A stretch of 64,000 nucleotides of DNA from Saccharospirillum alexandrii_A (GCF_043641555.1 NZ_JBHZRJ010000005.1:124001-188000), one strand, 5' to 3'. Positions 51,179-60,015 are shown, counted from the stretch's first letter. A program made the numbers and translations. Notes: generated by a model from the sequence alone, not told the origin.

Positions 51179-51862
51179 TCAGTCCTCCAGTAACAAGCCA
51201 GGTAGTCGTCGAATATCGGTTAGGTGGTAGGTTGGAGGCTCGAGATCGTCCGGCAGTTCCGGTGACAGCCAGGCCGTGTCCCAGCCGAAGCGTCGGGCGC
51301 CGATGATGTCGGTCTCGTAGCGGTCGCCCACCATCAACACCCGGGATTTTTCCGGTGATTGCATCGCCCGCTCCATGGCTTCAAAGATCGCGGCGGCGGG
51401 TTTGCTTGCCCCCACTTGTTCGGAGATCGTCAATACGGCTATGTGCTCTGCCAGACCACTGCGCTCCAACCGCGAGCGTTGTACCCGGGTCAGACCGTTG
51501 GTCAGAATGCCGAGTTGGGCGTGTTTTGCCAGCTGGGTAACGACGCCCTCAGCCCCTTCCAGCAAATGCGACCCTTCCGCCAGAAAATCCAGAAAATGAT
51601 CGGCCCATTCGGCCGGGTCCGCCGCTATGCCCATTTCATCGAAAAACCGCTGAATACGCGTGACCTTCAATTCTCCTGGTGCGATGGCACCGCGTTCCAG
51701 CTCCTGCCAGAGGTGCTTGTTGATGCCCCGGTACAAGCGCTGATGGGTGTCGGTGTCTTCCACATTGTGGCTGGTCAGCAAGCGACCCACAGCGTGTTGT
51801 TCCGCTTTGCCAAAATCGAACAGGGTGTCGTCGGCGTCAAAGACGATCCATTGATAGTGCAT
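51179..51862 (-). CDS. yjjG: HAD-family pyrimidine nucleotidase, YjjG-like
   Basis: This 227-aa enzyme has HAD motif I FDADDTLFDF, motif II LTNGLT, Lys in ASKPAAAIFE and motif IV GDRYETDIIGARRFGWDTAWL. These match YjjG, which removes phosphate from non-canonical pyrimidine nucleotides and protects DNA from their incorporation. The cap domain and length fit. It is convergent with the preceding gene. An imperfect AAACCC/GGGTTT inverted repeat lies between them. Confidence 0.88.
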   Translation of the reverse strand: MHYQWIVFDADDTLFDFGKAEQHAVGRLLTSHNVEDTDTHQRLYRGINKHLWQELERGAIAPGELKVTRIQRFFDEMGIAADPAEWADHFLDFLAEGSHLLEGAEGVVTQLAKHAQLGILTNGLTRVQRSRLERSGLAEHIAVLTISEQVGASKPAAAIFEAMERAMQSPEKSRVLMVGDRYETDIIGARRFGWDTAWLSPELPDDLEPPTYHLTDIRRLPGLLLED

Positions 51863-51972
51863 GGATAGCTACTCCGTTGTGACTAATGAAAAGGCGCATG
51901 GCCTGTGCCGTGCGGGGCAGCTTGCCAATATCCCAAGTGAGCATCGCTGCTGCAAGCTATTTGAATTTACAC

Positions 51973-52012
51973 TTTAGTACAATATCGCACTTGTTTAGTA
52001 CGAAGTCGCACT
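51973..52012 (+). promoter_or_regulatory. Tandem MarR-type operator
   Basis: TTTAGTACNANNTCGCACT occurs twice (51973-51991 and 51994-52012), 21 bp apart, that is two helical turns. The second copy contains TAGTACGA-AG-TCGCACTA, a palindrome matching at 7 of 8 positions per arm. The first is a weaker version. The sites precede the nitroreductase-marR operon by about 40 bp and probably bind the MarR protein it encodes. Confidence 0.75.
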
Positions 52013-52050
52013 ATATGCTCAATTCTTCACTCACAACCCGGTACTGGCAG

Positions 52051-53214
52051 ATGAAAACTTCCACGCACTCCACACTATCCAGACGGCACTTTCTGACCCT
52101 GGCAGGTGGCGGTGCCATCGTTGCGGCAGGCTGCGGTATTGGTCTGTTTTCGGTTACCCGCACGCCTCATGCAGCGCTGGCGCCCTGGGCGCAGGCAGGC
52201 ACCTATGAAGAACCGCGCCGGTTCGCCCTGTCCCACGCGATTCTGGCGCCCAACCCTCACAACCTGCAGCCCTGGATGGTTGATTTAAGCGAAGCAGACA
52301 CTGTGACGTTATTGCCAGACCCGACACGCCGGCTGCCAGAAACCGATCCCTTCGACCGGCAGCTGACCATCGGCCTCGGCTGCTTTCTGGAGCAGATGAC
52401 CATCGCCGCCAGCGCACGCGGCTACCGGGTAGACACCGTGCTGTTTCCCGAAGGCAGCGAGCAAGACCGGCTGGGTGACCGCCCGGTGGCTCGCTGTACC
52501 TTTACCGCTGCCGACCTGCCGACTGACCCTCTGTTTGCGCAGATCCCCCACCGGCGCTCCACCAAAGCTCCCTTCGACATGGATCGCCCGGTAGCCGGTA
52601 CGACCCTAGCTTCCCTGGCTCCCGCCGTGCTCGGTGTTCGCTTTGACGGAACCGCAGAGGCAATGCGCGTTGCCAGTCTTCGGACACTGACCTGGGAGGC
52701 CTGGCTGGTGGAATACCACACACCGGCGGCTCTTGAGGAAAGTGTCGATTTGATGCGACTGGGAAAAGCCGAAATCAACGCCAACCCCGACGGCATTGAC
52801 CTCGGCGGTATGCCGCTTGAGGCGTTGATCGCCACGGGGCTGGTTACCCGGGAGGCTCTGGCCACTCCCGGCACCCAGAGCTATGAAACCGGCATTTCCA
52901 TGTATGAACCGATGCTGGCTGCAACGCCTGCTTTTGTGTGGCTTGCCGGTGCCGATAATACACGCACCACGCAAATTGCCAGCGGCCGGGCCTGGCTGAG
53001 GCTCAACCTGCTGACTACACAACAAGGGCTGTCGCTGCACCCGGTAAGCCAGTGTCTGCAGGAATACCCGGAAATGGCTGACCATTACCGCCAGGTACAC
53101 CAGGCGCTGGCGCAGCCAGGAGAGACCATTCAGATGCTCGGTCGTTTAGGGTATGCTGCTCCGGCGCCGCAAACCCCACGCTGGAGCCTGGATGACAAAA
53201 TCAAACGCACCTGA
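52051..53214 (+). CDS. Tat-exported nitroreductase-fold protein (Acg-like)
   Basis: This 387-aa protein has a Tat signal (LSRRHFLTLAGGG, Arg11-Arg12) ending in AAGC (Cys28), which could also make it a Tat-exported lipoprotein. The body is a duplicated nitroreductase-like fold: ILAPNPHNLQPWMV is the FMN-contact motif, HRRSTKAPFDM the second element, and LSLHPVSQCLQEY the C-terminal part. Such proteins resemble mycobacterial Acg, which binds FMN without clear enzymatic activity. The ATG at 52051 gives the signal peptide directly. Its 3' end overlaps marR by 23 bp. It is probably induced through MarR by toxic compounds. Confidence 0.82.
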   Translation: MKTSTHSTLSRRHFLTLAGGGAIVAAGCGIGLFSVTRTPHAALAPWAQAGTYEEPRRFALSHAILAPNPHNLQPWMVDLSEADTVTLLPDPTRRLPETDPFDRQLTIGLGCFLEQMTIAASARGYRVDTVLFPEGSEQDRLGDRPVARCTFTAADLPTDPLFAQIPHRRSTKAPFDMDRPVAGTTLASLAPAVLGVRFDGTAEAMRVASLRTLTWEAWLVEYHTPAALEESVDLMRLGKAEINANPDGIDLGGMPLEALIATGLVTREALATPGTQSYETGISMYEPMLAATPAFVWLAGADNTRTTQIASGRAWLRLNLLTTQQGLSLHPVSQCLQEYPEMADHYRQVHQALAQPGETIQMLGRLGYAAPAPQTPRWSLDDKIKRT

Positions 53215-53668
53215 AACGACGCCAGCGGACGAAGGGCGCATCATGTTCGAGCTGCTCAATGAAGTGGGCATTATCGCGCAGCTGAGCCGGGCGTTGCTGG
53301 AATCCCGGCTGGGCGACGGCCTGACCATCCACCATTTCGGTGCGTTGAATCATTTGGTTCGTCTGGGGGATGGACGTACGCCGATCGACATGGCCCGCGC
53401 CTTTCAGGTACCCAAGACCAGCATGTCACATACGCTGGCCGGGCTTGAGAAACGCGGGCTTATTCACCTGGTGCCCAACCCCGATGACGGCCGCGGGAAA
53501 CTGGTCATTCTGACTGAAGCGGGTCGTGACGTTCGTGAACGCGCGATCCACACCATCGGTCCGGACATCGCCCGCCTGGTACCAGAGTTTGAACCGGGAG
53601 AGGCCCAGTCCATTCTGCCGGTATTACGCAAACTGCGGACCTTGCTCGATAACGCCCGGGACCGATGA
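53192..53668 (+). CDS. MarR-family transcriptional regulator
   Basis: This 158-aa regulator has the winged helix-turn-helix of MarR proteins: DMARAFQVPKTSMSHTLAGLE followed by the wing NPDDGRGKLVILTEAGR. The N- and C-terminal helices form the dimer interface. The ATG at 53192 lies inside the preceding gene's 3' end, a 23-bp overlap, so translation is coupled. It is the likely repressor acting at the tandem operator upstream of the operon. The ligand is unknown. Confidence 0.9.
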   Translation: MTKSNAPETTPADEGRIMFELLNEVGIIAQLSRALLESRLGDGLTIHHFGALNHLVRLGDGRTPIDMARAFQVPKTSMSHTLAGLEKRGLIHLVPNPDDGRGKLVILTEAGRDVRERAIHTIGPDIARLVPEFEPGEAQSILPVLRKLRTLLDNARDR

Positions 53669-53672
53669 CGGC

Positions 53673-54422
53673 TCAGTCGGTTCCGGCCTGTTCGGCGTCC
53701 TGGTTCTTAACCACCTTGTGCTGATCTTCACTGATGCCCATCTTCCAATAACTGGACACGTAGAGATGGCTCTTGGCGACTTGCTTGTCCTGTTTGAAAA
53801 AAGCCCGCAGGGTGCGCATGCTTTGAAATTCGCAAGCGGCCCAGACGGCCGGCTGCCCTGCCTGCCAATCGAGTTGCTTAACCCGGTTCAGCAGCACCTG
53901 GCCGTCCGGATCGGGCTCGGCGTTAACCACCCAGACCAGCTCCAGATTATCCGGTTTTTCCAGATCCTGAATGTCAGCACGGTCGAGCACCTCAATAACG
54001 GCGTAACCTCGTGCATCGGCCGGTAGCAGCCCCAGATTGACACTGATCGCGGGCAGCGCTGTCATGTCGCCGACCAGCAGAAACCAGTCGGCTTGCTCAT
54101 TAACCAGTTTCTTAGGGCCCGGGCCGCCAATCAGAATCCGGTCGCCCGGCTGGGTGTCCAGCGCCCACTGGGATGCCGGGCCCGTCGTATCGTGAATCAC
54201 GAAGTCGACATCGATTTCAGCGTCGCGGTGGTGGCGAACGGTGTAGGTTCGCATCAGCGGGCGGGCTTCGCCCGGCGTCGGGAAAATCAACTTGATGTAA
54301 GCGCTCGCCTGGTCGTCGGGAAACGACGCCATGCCCGCACCGCCCAGGGTGATGCGGCGCATGTGAGGGGTGACATCGCGGGTAGCCAGTACTTCCAGCT
54401 CGCGGGGTTCCGGTTTGGCCAT
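53673..54422 (-). CDS. Siderophore-interacting protein (ferric-siderophore reductase)
   Basis: This 249-aa flavoprotein has the SIP family's FAD-binding motif MRTYTVRHH, the segment HMRRITLGGAGMASFP, and the NAD(P)H-side LVGDMTALPAISVNLGLLP. The C-terminal AACEFQSMRTLRAFF is typical. It should reduce Fe(III) in imported siderophores in the cytosol to release iron. The ATG at 54422 is used; the longer frame runs across the Fur box at 54490. No siderophore receptor or synthesis genes are beside it. It is convergent with marR, with 4 bp between stop codons. Confidence 0.9.
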   Translation of the reverse strand: MAKPEPRELEVLATRDVTPHMRRITLGGAGMASFPDDQASAYIKLIFPTPGEARPLMRTYTVRHHRDAEIDVDFVIHDTTGPASQWALDTQPGDRILIGGPGPKKLVNEQADWFLLVGDMTALPAISVNLGLLPADARGYAVIEVLDRADIQDLEKPDNLELVWVVNAEPDPDGQVLLNRVKQLDWQAGQPAVWAACEFQSMRTLRAFFKQDKQVAKSHLYVSSYWKMGISEDQHKVVKNQDAEQAGTD

Positions 54423-54489
54423 GTCGGTGTCTCCTGTTAAACGGGTTGATAAAGCCTGTCTGATGGGTCGGAGCCTACCACAACCAATG

Positions 54490-54512
54490 CAAATGATAAA
54501 TATTATCATTTG
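54490..54512. promoter_or_regulatory. Fur box
   Basis: CAAATGATAA-ATA-TTATCATTTG is a perfect 10-bp inverted repeat and closely resembles the Fur consensus. It lies 68 bp upstream of the siderophore-interacting protein gene (minus strand), so iron should repress that gene. Confidence 0.9.
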
Positions 54513-54682
54513 AAACGAGCGCATCGCCAGCCAGCGAAACGCCCGGGTGCAGGCGTTTGGCAGTGGCATTGAAGACACGGGCACCCGGTAAACCGGTCAC
54601 GACCGTTTATAACGGCCGTTCACGAGGCTTCACTCAGCGGTGTGGACCGCTCAATGGGCACAACATAAAGCCCGGTAACCGG

Positions 54683-56011
54683 CTATCGACTGACAACGAC
54701 ATTGAGCTCGGCCTGAAAACCGTCTTGCTGCCCTGGAGCGGGAGAACGCAGTACCAGGTGCAAGCCAGCACCTTCAACAATGGCATCGACAATCGCCAAG
54801 CCAATACCCGACCCCGGCGCCTGGGTGTGTGAACGAACAAACCGTTTGCGCAAACCGGCCAATTCGTCAGGCCCCAACGCGGCGCCCCGGTTGGTGACAG
54901 CCAGGTTTCCGTCTGCCGAAAGCGCTACCTTCACGGGTGACCCCTCTTCACCATGCTTGAGTGCATTGTCGATCAGGTTTCTAACGAGTATGGCAAACGC
55001 ATCCGGGTTCAACAGAGAATGAACTGGGGCATCACTGCGCTGCAGCACCAGGCGGCCGGGTTCCGCACGCTCACAATCACTCACAACCGTTTCAAGTACC
55101 GGTACCAGGTTGTATGGGGTCTCCGACAGGACACCACCGCCTTCTGCTTTTGCCAGTTCGAGCAGCTTCTGTGACAGCCGGGACAGCCCCTGCAGCGACG
55201 CTTCGATCTCAGCCACTTTACGCAAAGAGGGTGTTTCAGACAGATCCGCTTTCAAGCGTTGCACCTTTGCCAGCGCTGTTGCCAGGGGCGTTCGTAACTC
55301 ATGGGCACTGTTGGCAGTGAAGCTTCGCTCGGCATCAAGTACTCGCCGAAGTCGCTCCAGTAACCGGTTGATCGAGACGGCCATGGGTTCCAGTTCTTGC
55401 GGAAGTTGATCGACCGGCACGGGAGACAAATCGGCCGCTCCACGAACTTCCAGTGACTCGCTGAAGTCCACCACCCGGCGCAATGAAAACCGAACAGTCC
55501 ACCAGACACCCAGAAGACTGACCGGAATCAGCAGCAACAATGGCAACAAGAGTGCGATGCCGGCTTCAAAGGCTGCCTCTTGCCGGTGCGCCAACGGTTC
55601 GGCAATGTCGATGAATATCGTCTGGCTGACGGCAGAGGTGCCGTAAAGTCGATGGGTAGCAGTGTTATAAAATCCACTCCTCGGGTGCTCGTCAAATACC
55701 GATAGATCAACATCATGCGACTGCAGCAGAATAGTGCCAGACGCATCCCGTATGAGATAGGTCAGGTATTCGTCGTGGTCCGCCATCGCCGGTGCTGTCT
55801 TCTGCACACGATCGGATTCACGACTGAGGATATCGGTCACCGCCAACGGCAGAATTCGTTGCGCCGTTTCCTGCAAAGCACTGTCGAATACTTCTTCCAT
55901 TTCGTGTTGTGCAACCAGGCCTGAAGCCAGCACACCCATTAACCAGAGCACCGTGACGCCCACCGTCAGGCCCAGGCTGAGCGTTTTCTGCAAGCTGCGT
56001 TTACCGTTCAT
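54683..56011 (-). CDS. Sensor histidine kinase, QseC/PmrB-like
   Basis: This 442-aa kinase has two membrane helices (about 15-37 and 155-177), a short periplasmic domain, HAMP, and the core FTANSAHELRTPLATALAKVQRL, LVRNLIDNALKHGEEG and GSGIGLAIVDAIVEGAG. The layout matches the QseC family. It overlaps the response regulator gene by 11 bp. The pair is divergent from the PepSY/DUF2271 operon, which it may control. The signal is not known; related kinases sense metals, iron or catechol-type signals. Confidence 0.9.
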   Translation of the reverse strand: MNGKRSLQKTLSLGLTVGVTVLWLMGVLASGLVAQHEMEEVFDSALQETAQRILPLAVTDILSRESDRVQKTAPAMADHDEYLTYLIRDASGTILLQSHDVDLSVFDEHPRSGFYNTATHRLYGTSAVSQTIFIDIAEPLAHRQEAAFEAGIALLLPLLLLIPVSLLGVWWTVRFSLRRVVDFSESLEVRGAADLSPVPVDQLPQELEPMAVSINRLLERLRRVLDAERSFTANSAHELRTPLATALAKVQRLKADLSETPSLRKVAEIEASLQGLSRLSQKLLELAKAEGGGVLSETPYNLVPVLETVVSDCERAEPGRLVLQRSDAPVHSLLNPDAFAILVRNLIDNALKHGEEGSPVKVALSADGNLAVTNRGAALGPDELAGLRKRFVRSHTQAPGSGIGLAIVDAIVEGAGLHLVLRSPAPGQQDGFQAELNVVVSR

Positions 56012-56666
56012 GGGTTTTCATCCGGTAGCCCATGCCACGAACGGTTGCAACCAGATCCCGCCCCAGTTTCTTGCGCAAACGGCTGATATAAACCTCAATG
56101 GTATTGCTCTCAATTTCGGCGCCAAACTCATAGAGCCGGTCTTCGAGCTGCGACCGGGAGAGCAACTTCCCAGGGTGTTGCAGGAACGCGTCGAGCAGTG
56201 CCCACTCCCGGGACGTGAGCTCAATGGGCTCGCCATTGCGCACAACGGTGTGATCGCCCAGGTTGACGGTCAGTTCACCAACGGACACCACTGGGTTCGG
56301 ATTGCCGCGGTATCGCCGGGCAACCGCAAACACCCGGGCCGACAATTCCGACAGGTCAAACGGTTTGACCAGGTAATCGTCTGCGCCGCTATTAAGCCCC
56401 TCAATGCGATCGGATACCTGGTCGCGCGCCGTCAGAATAATCACCGGGGTTGCATCGCCGCCCTGGCGCAGGGACTTCAGAAAATCAATGCCATAGCCAT
56501 CGGGCAACTGAAGGTCCAGAAGAATCAGATCGTAGTGTGTGGTTCTCACGCTGGTTTCGGCAAAGGCAAGGCTTTGCACCCAGTCCACTGCATGACCATC
56601 GGCGCTGATCTGCTCCTGGACCGCCTCGCCCAGGCCGACAGTGTCTTCCACTAACAACACGCGCAT
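56001..56666 (-). CDS. Response regulator, QseB/PmrA-like
   Basis: This 221-aa OmpR-type regulator has Asp51 (LILLDLQLPDG), the Lys of LVKPF and a winged helix (LTSREWALLDAFLQHPGKLLSRSQLEDRLY, with the recognition segment SNTIEVYISRLRKKLG). The gene starts 172 bp from the divergent PepSY gene. Paired 15-bp direct repeats at 56706 and 56742 in that spacer are candidate binding sites. Probably cotranscribed with the overlapping kinase gene. Confidence 0.92.
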   Translation of the reverse strand: MRVLLVEDTVGLGEAVQEQISADGHAVDWVQSLAFAETSVRTTHYDLILLDLQLPDGYGIDFLKSLRQGGDATPVIILTARDQVSDRIEGLNSGADDYLVKPFDLSELSARVFAVARRYRGNPNPVVSVGELTVNLGDHTVVRNGEPIELTSREWALLDAFLQHPGKLLSRSQLEDRLYEFGAEIESNTIEVYISRLRKKLGRDLVATVRGMGYRMKTHER

Positions 56667-56705
56667 TCGGCATCCTTAAACGGGTTATGTGCTTACCATA
56701 GTATC

Positions 56706-56756
56706 GCTGAAACCTGACAACCATCTGAATTCCATACGTTTGCTGAAAACAGACAA
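56706..56756. promoter_or_regulatory. Direct repeats between the two-component genes and the PepSY operon
   Basis: GCTGAAACCTGACAA (56706-56720) and GCTGAAAACAGACAA (56742-56756) match at 13 of 15 positions, 36 bp apart. They lie in the divergent promoter region and may bind the response regulator. Confidence 0.45.
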
Positions 56757-56838
56757 ACGCGTCGAGGTATTACCCCTTTCAGGTCCGAGTCAGAAACACC
56801 GGATACAGTGGTGACATTCACCTGAGAGGACCGCAATC

Positions 56839-57261
56839 ATGAAAACACCTTCCCTGGCCCTGAGCCTATCCCTCCTGCTGATCAGCGGGGCAGCACTGGC
56901 CGATGACGACTGCGACGACCCCATTGCCAACTGGCAGCCGCGAGAGGCATTACGCCAGCAATTGCAGGACGACGGCTGGATTGTTTATCGCATCAAAATT
57001 GACGACGGCTGTTATGAAGTCAAAGCACAGGACAACGAGGGAAATCGCGTGGAAGCCAGCTTCGCCCCCGCGTCGCTTGAATTGATGGAATGGGAGCGAG
57101 AAGACGACGAGGACGACTATGACGATGATGACCATGACGACGAAGATGACAACAACCGTCAGTATCAGCCGGCCGTCAACAGCCAACCGACAAATGCCGG
57201 GCAGCCCCCTGCACCAACGAACGGCATTGTAAACAATCGACCTACGGTCACCGTTGAATAA
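56839..57261 (+). CDS. PepSY-domain periplasmic protein
   Basis: This 140-aa protein has a Sec signal peptide (1-21, ending ALA/DDD), one PepSY_2-type domain (EALRQQLQDDGWIVYRIKIDDGCYEVKAQD) and an extremely acidic tail (EDDEDDYDDDDHDDEDDN) followed by a Pro/Asn/Gln-rich end. The Asp/Glu/His tail could bind metal ions. PepSY proteins of this type often sit beside QseBC-like systems and flavin-linked membrane reductases. It opens the three-gene operon; the next gene starts 40 bp later. GAGAGGA lies upstream of the ATG. Confidence 0.85.
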   Translation: MKTPSLALSLSLLLISGAALADDDCDDPIANWQPREALRQQLQDDGWIVYRIKIDDGCYEVKAQDNEGNRVEASFAPASLELMEWEREDDEDDYDDDDHDDEDDNNRQYQPAVNSQPTNAGQPPAPTNGIVNNRPTVTVE

Positions 57262-57300
57262 CGGTTTTACGGCGAACACAACCACCGCGGAGATCAGACA

Positions 57301-57771
57301 ATGAAGCAACCCCTGTTAACACTCGTTCTTGCTGTGGTGCTGGCATTCCCAGCCCTGGCTCTGGCAAGGGAGGTCACGTTAACCACTGAGATGGCCAACT
57401 ACCGGGGGGACGGTGCTTACCTCGCCCTCTACCTGACGGACTCGAACGGAGTCTACAAGGGCACCCTCTGGATCGCGGGTGGCAAACGTAAATACTACGA
57501 GCACCTGCGTGACTGGGCCAGAGGCAGTCGCATGAACCCGGCGGACTACGACGGCCTGACCGGAGCCAGTGTCACCCGCGGCCGTACCCTCAGAATTACT
57601 CTCGACCTGGACGATTCCCTGTTCGACAGCGGTCACGAAATTCGTATCGATTCCGCGGTGGAGGATCTGCGTGATAACCGGTCGGATGTCGTGGCGCCGC
57701 TGACCACGGAAGGCGCGGGCATACCCATCAGCGGACGAGGCTACGTACAGTCGTTCACCTACGAATTCTGA
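57301..57771 (+). CDS. DUF2271 periplasmic protein with possible flavin-attachment motif
   Basis: This 156-aa protein has a Sec signal peptide (about 1-22) and a DUF2271 domain (residues about 24-156), recognisable from TLWIAGGKRKYYEHLRDW and the YDGLTGASVTRG segment. Asp84-x-x-Thr87-Gly-Ala-Ser90 fits the Dxx(S/T)GA(S/T) pattern at which the transferase ApbE links FMN to a threonine in other proteins. This suggests a covalent periplasmic flavin carrier, which is an inference. No ApbE gene is in the window. The gene lies between the PepSY protein and the flavoreductase, 21 bp before the latter. Confidence 0.8.
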   Translation: MKQPLLTLVLAVVLAFPALALAREVTLTTEMANYRGDGAYLALYLTDSNGVYKGTLWIAGGKRKYYEHLRDWARGSRMNPADYDGLTGASVTRGRTLRITLDLDDSLFDSGHEIRIDSAVEDLRDNRSDVVAPLTTEGAGIPISGRGYVQSFTYEF

Positions 57772-57792
57772 GGCTATACAGGAGCTCTGTTC

Positions 57793-60015
57793 ATGTGGCG
57801 CACCTTTCATTCAATCGCTGGATTGTTGGCTGCTGTACTGTTGATCACCGTTGCTACCAGTGGGGCCATCTTATCGGTGTCTCCCGCTCTGGATCGTTCA
57901 GGTGCGACTATTCCGGCACAGGGTACAGTTTCCGTCGCCCAGCTCGCCGGCAGAGTGGTGAACCACTATCCGCAGACCGAACAGATAAAACGATTACCGT
58001 CGGGTGTGATTGTCGTTTACTACGTCAATGACGGTACCCCGGGAGCAGACCGGGTCGACCCTCTGACAGGTCTGGGAGTCGGGTCCTATCAGCCGTCACC
58101 CCTGTTCCGCTGGGTCAAGGATCTGCACCGTGCGTTTTTGCGCGACGATGGCGGACGTCTGCTCGCGGGTCTGACCGCTGCCGTCATGGTATTGATGTGC
58201 CTTTCGGGTGCCTTTCTGCTGGCTCGCCGCTCTGGTGGTTGGCGGTCACTTTTAAGACCACTGAAGGGAACCGGTGACCAGCGGGTGCACTCTGAACTGG
58301 CACGCTTTGCGATCATCGGATTACTGCTGTCAGCCCTGACCGGCACCTACTTGTCTGCCGTTCGATTCGGTCTGGCACCTGAGCCGATGAGCAATGAACC
58401 GGCCTACCCGGCAGAGGTGACTGGCGGCACTCCTGCCACCGTTAGCTCGCTCAAGGCGCTTCGGGAAACCGACCTGAATTCTCTGCATGAACTTGTCTTT
58501 CCATACCCGAATGATCCACTGGATGTGTATTCACTGAGCACCCGGCAAGGCTCCGGGTTTGTTGACCCGTCCACCGGCGAACTGCTGGAATTTGAAGCGA
58601 CAACCTCCCACAGTCGGCTCCATGGCCTGATCCTCAGTCTGCATACCGGCGAGGGTTTGTGGTGGCTTGGGCTGATATTGGGTGCGGCATCACTGACCGT
58701 ACCCGTACTCAGCTTCAGTGGAACCCGCATCTGGTGGCGGCGTCGCAGCTCGGCAGACCGTTCGCTGAACAACGCCGACATCGCAACCGCCGATACGGTG
58801 ATTCTGGTCGGTTCAGAACACAACACGACCTATGGTTTTGCCCGAGTCCTTCATGAGCAAATGGTCGCAGCAGGAAGACGGGTGCTGACGGCCGACATGA
58901 ACGATCTGGCGCAAGCCTACCCCAACGCCTCAATGCTGTTCGTACTGACAGCCACCTACGGCGACGGTGGCCCGCCCGCGTCGGCCGTCTTGTTCATGCG
59001 GAAACTCAATCACTTTCACATCACAGACTGTCTTTCTTTCGCCGTACTCGGCTTTGGTGACCGCCAGTACGCCAATTACTGCCGGTTTGCCGTTGAAGTG
59101 GACGAAGCGCTCGGGGTAATTGGGCTCGAACGGCTCGATGAGGCCGCGTTTATTGATCGACAGTCATCCCGGATGTTCAATGACTGGGGCCACCGACTGG
59201 CAAAACGGATCGATGTGCCGTTGTCACTCGTCCATGACCCTGTCCCTTCAACCCGGTTCAAGCTCGAACTGCTTGACCGGGCTGACTTCGGCGCACAGAT
59301 CGATGCGCCCACCAGCATCCTACGGTTCGGGCCAGCCCGGAAAACCGGCATGGCATCCTATCTCCCCTGGCGGGCTGTCAGACCCCTACCGGAATTTGAA
59401 GCCGGTGACCTGATCGGTGTGATCCCGCCGGGTGACGAAACGCCCCGATATTATTCACTGGCCTGTTCAAGCACCGACGGTTTACTGGAAATTTGTGTGC
59501 GCAAGCAGCCTGGCGGCGTCTGCTCCGGGTTTCTGCACAACCTGAAAGCGGGAGAGCAAATACAAGGCTTCATCCAGCCTAACCCGGACTTCAGACCGGC
59601 ACCCGGTCGGCACCCCATCATCCTGATCGGAGCAGGCGCCGGCATTGGTCCGCTGGCCGGATTTATAAGGAAGAACAATGCCCGCAACCCCATGTTCCTC
59701 TATTGGGGGGGACGAAACCCCCAGTCGGACTTCCTCTATCAGCCTGAACTTGACCGTTATCTCGATGACAGCCGGTTAACTGGCCTGACGACGGCCTTCT
59801 CAAGAACTGACAATCGGGCCTATGTTCAGGACAGAATCACCGAAGACGCACCGACCCTTCGCGACATGATTGAGAAGGGTGCGCAGATACTGGTGTGTGG
59901 CGGGCGGGAGATGGCTACCGGTGTCAGGCAGGTAATCGATGACCTGCTGGTGCCACTCGGCACCAGTGTCGACACCCTAAAACGAGAGGGTCGCTACCTG
60001 GAAGATGTCTATTAG
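57793..60015 (+). CDS. PepSY membrane domain fused to flavodoxin and NAD(P)H-flavin reductase
   Basis: This 740-aa protein has a PepSY-type membrane part (residues about 1-310) with four helices and several histidines that could bind haem (WRTFHSIAG, VKDLHRAFL, RLHGLILSLHTGE). A flavodoxin domain follows (about 335-480, phosphate loop GSEHNTTYGFA), then an FAD domain (RYYSLACSS near 552) and an NAD(P)H domain (GAGAGIGPLAGF near 613). It is built like sulfite reductase flavoprotein or cytochrome P450 reductase set on a membrane anchor. It should carry electrons from cytosolic NAD(P)H through the membrane to a periplasmic acceptor, likely the DUF2271 protein. It ends the operon. Confidence 0.87.
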   Translation: MWRTFHSIAGLLAAVLLITVATSGAILSVSPALDRSGATIPAQGTVSVAQLAGRVVNHYPQTEQIKRLPSGVIVVYYVNDGTPGADRVDPLTGLGVGSYQPSPLFRWVKDLHRAFLRDDGGRLLAGLTAAVMVLMCLSGAFLLARRSGGWRSLLRPLKGTGDQRVHSELARFAIIGLLLSALTGTYLSAVRFGLAPEPMSNEPAYPAEVTGGTPATVSSLKALRETDLNSLHELVFPYPNDPLDVYSLSTRQGSGFVDPSTGELLEFEATTSHSRLHGLILSLHTGEGLWWLGLILGAASLTVPVLSFSGTRIWWRRRSSADRSLNNADIATADTVILVGSEHNTTYGFARVLHEQMVAAGRRVLTADMNDLAQAYPNASMLFVLTATYGDGGPPASAVLFMRKLNHFHITDCLSFAVLGFGDRQYANYCRFAVEVDEALGVIGLERLDEAAFIDRQSSRMFNDWGHRLAKRIDVPLSLVHDPVPSTRFKLELLDRADFGAQIDAPTSILRFGPARKTGMASYLPWRAVRPLPEFEAGDLIGVIPPGDETPRYYSLACSSTDGLLEICVRKQPGGVCSGFLHNLKAGEQIQGFIQPNPDFRPAPGRHPIILIGAGAGIGPLAGFIRKNNARNPMFLYWGGRNPQSDFLYQPELDRYLDDSRLTGLTTAFSRTDNRAYVQDRITEDAPTLRDMIEKGAQILVCGGREMATGVRQVIDDLLVPLGTSVDTLKREGRYLEDVY

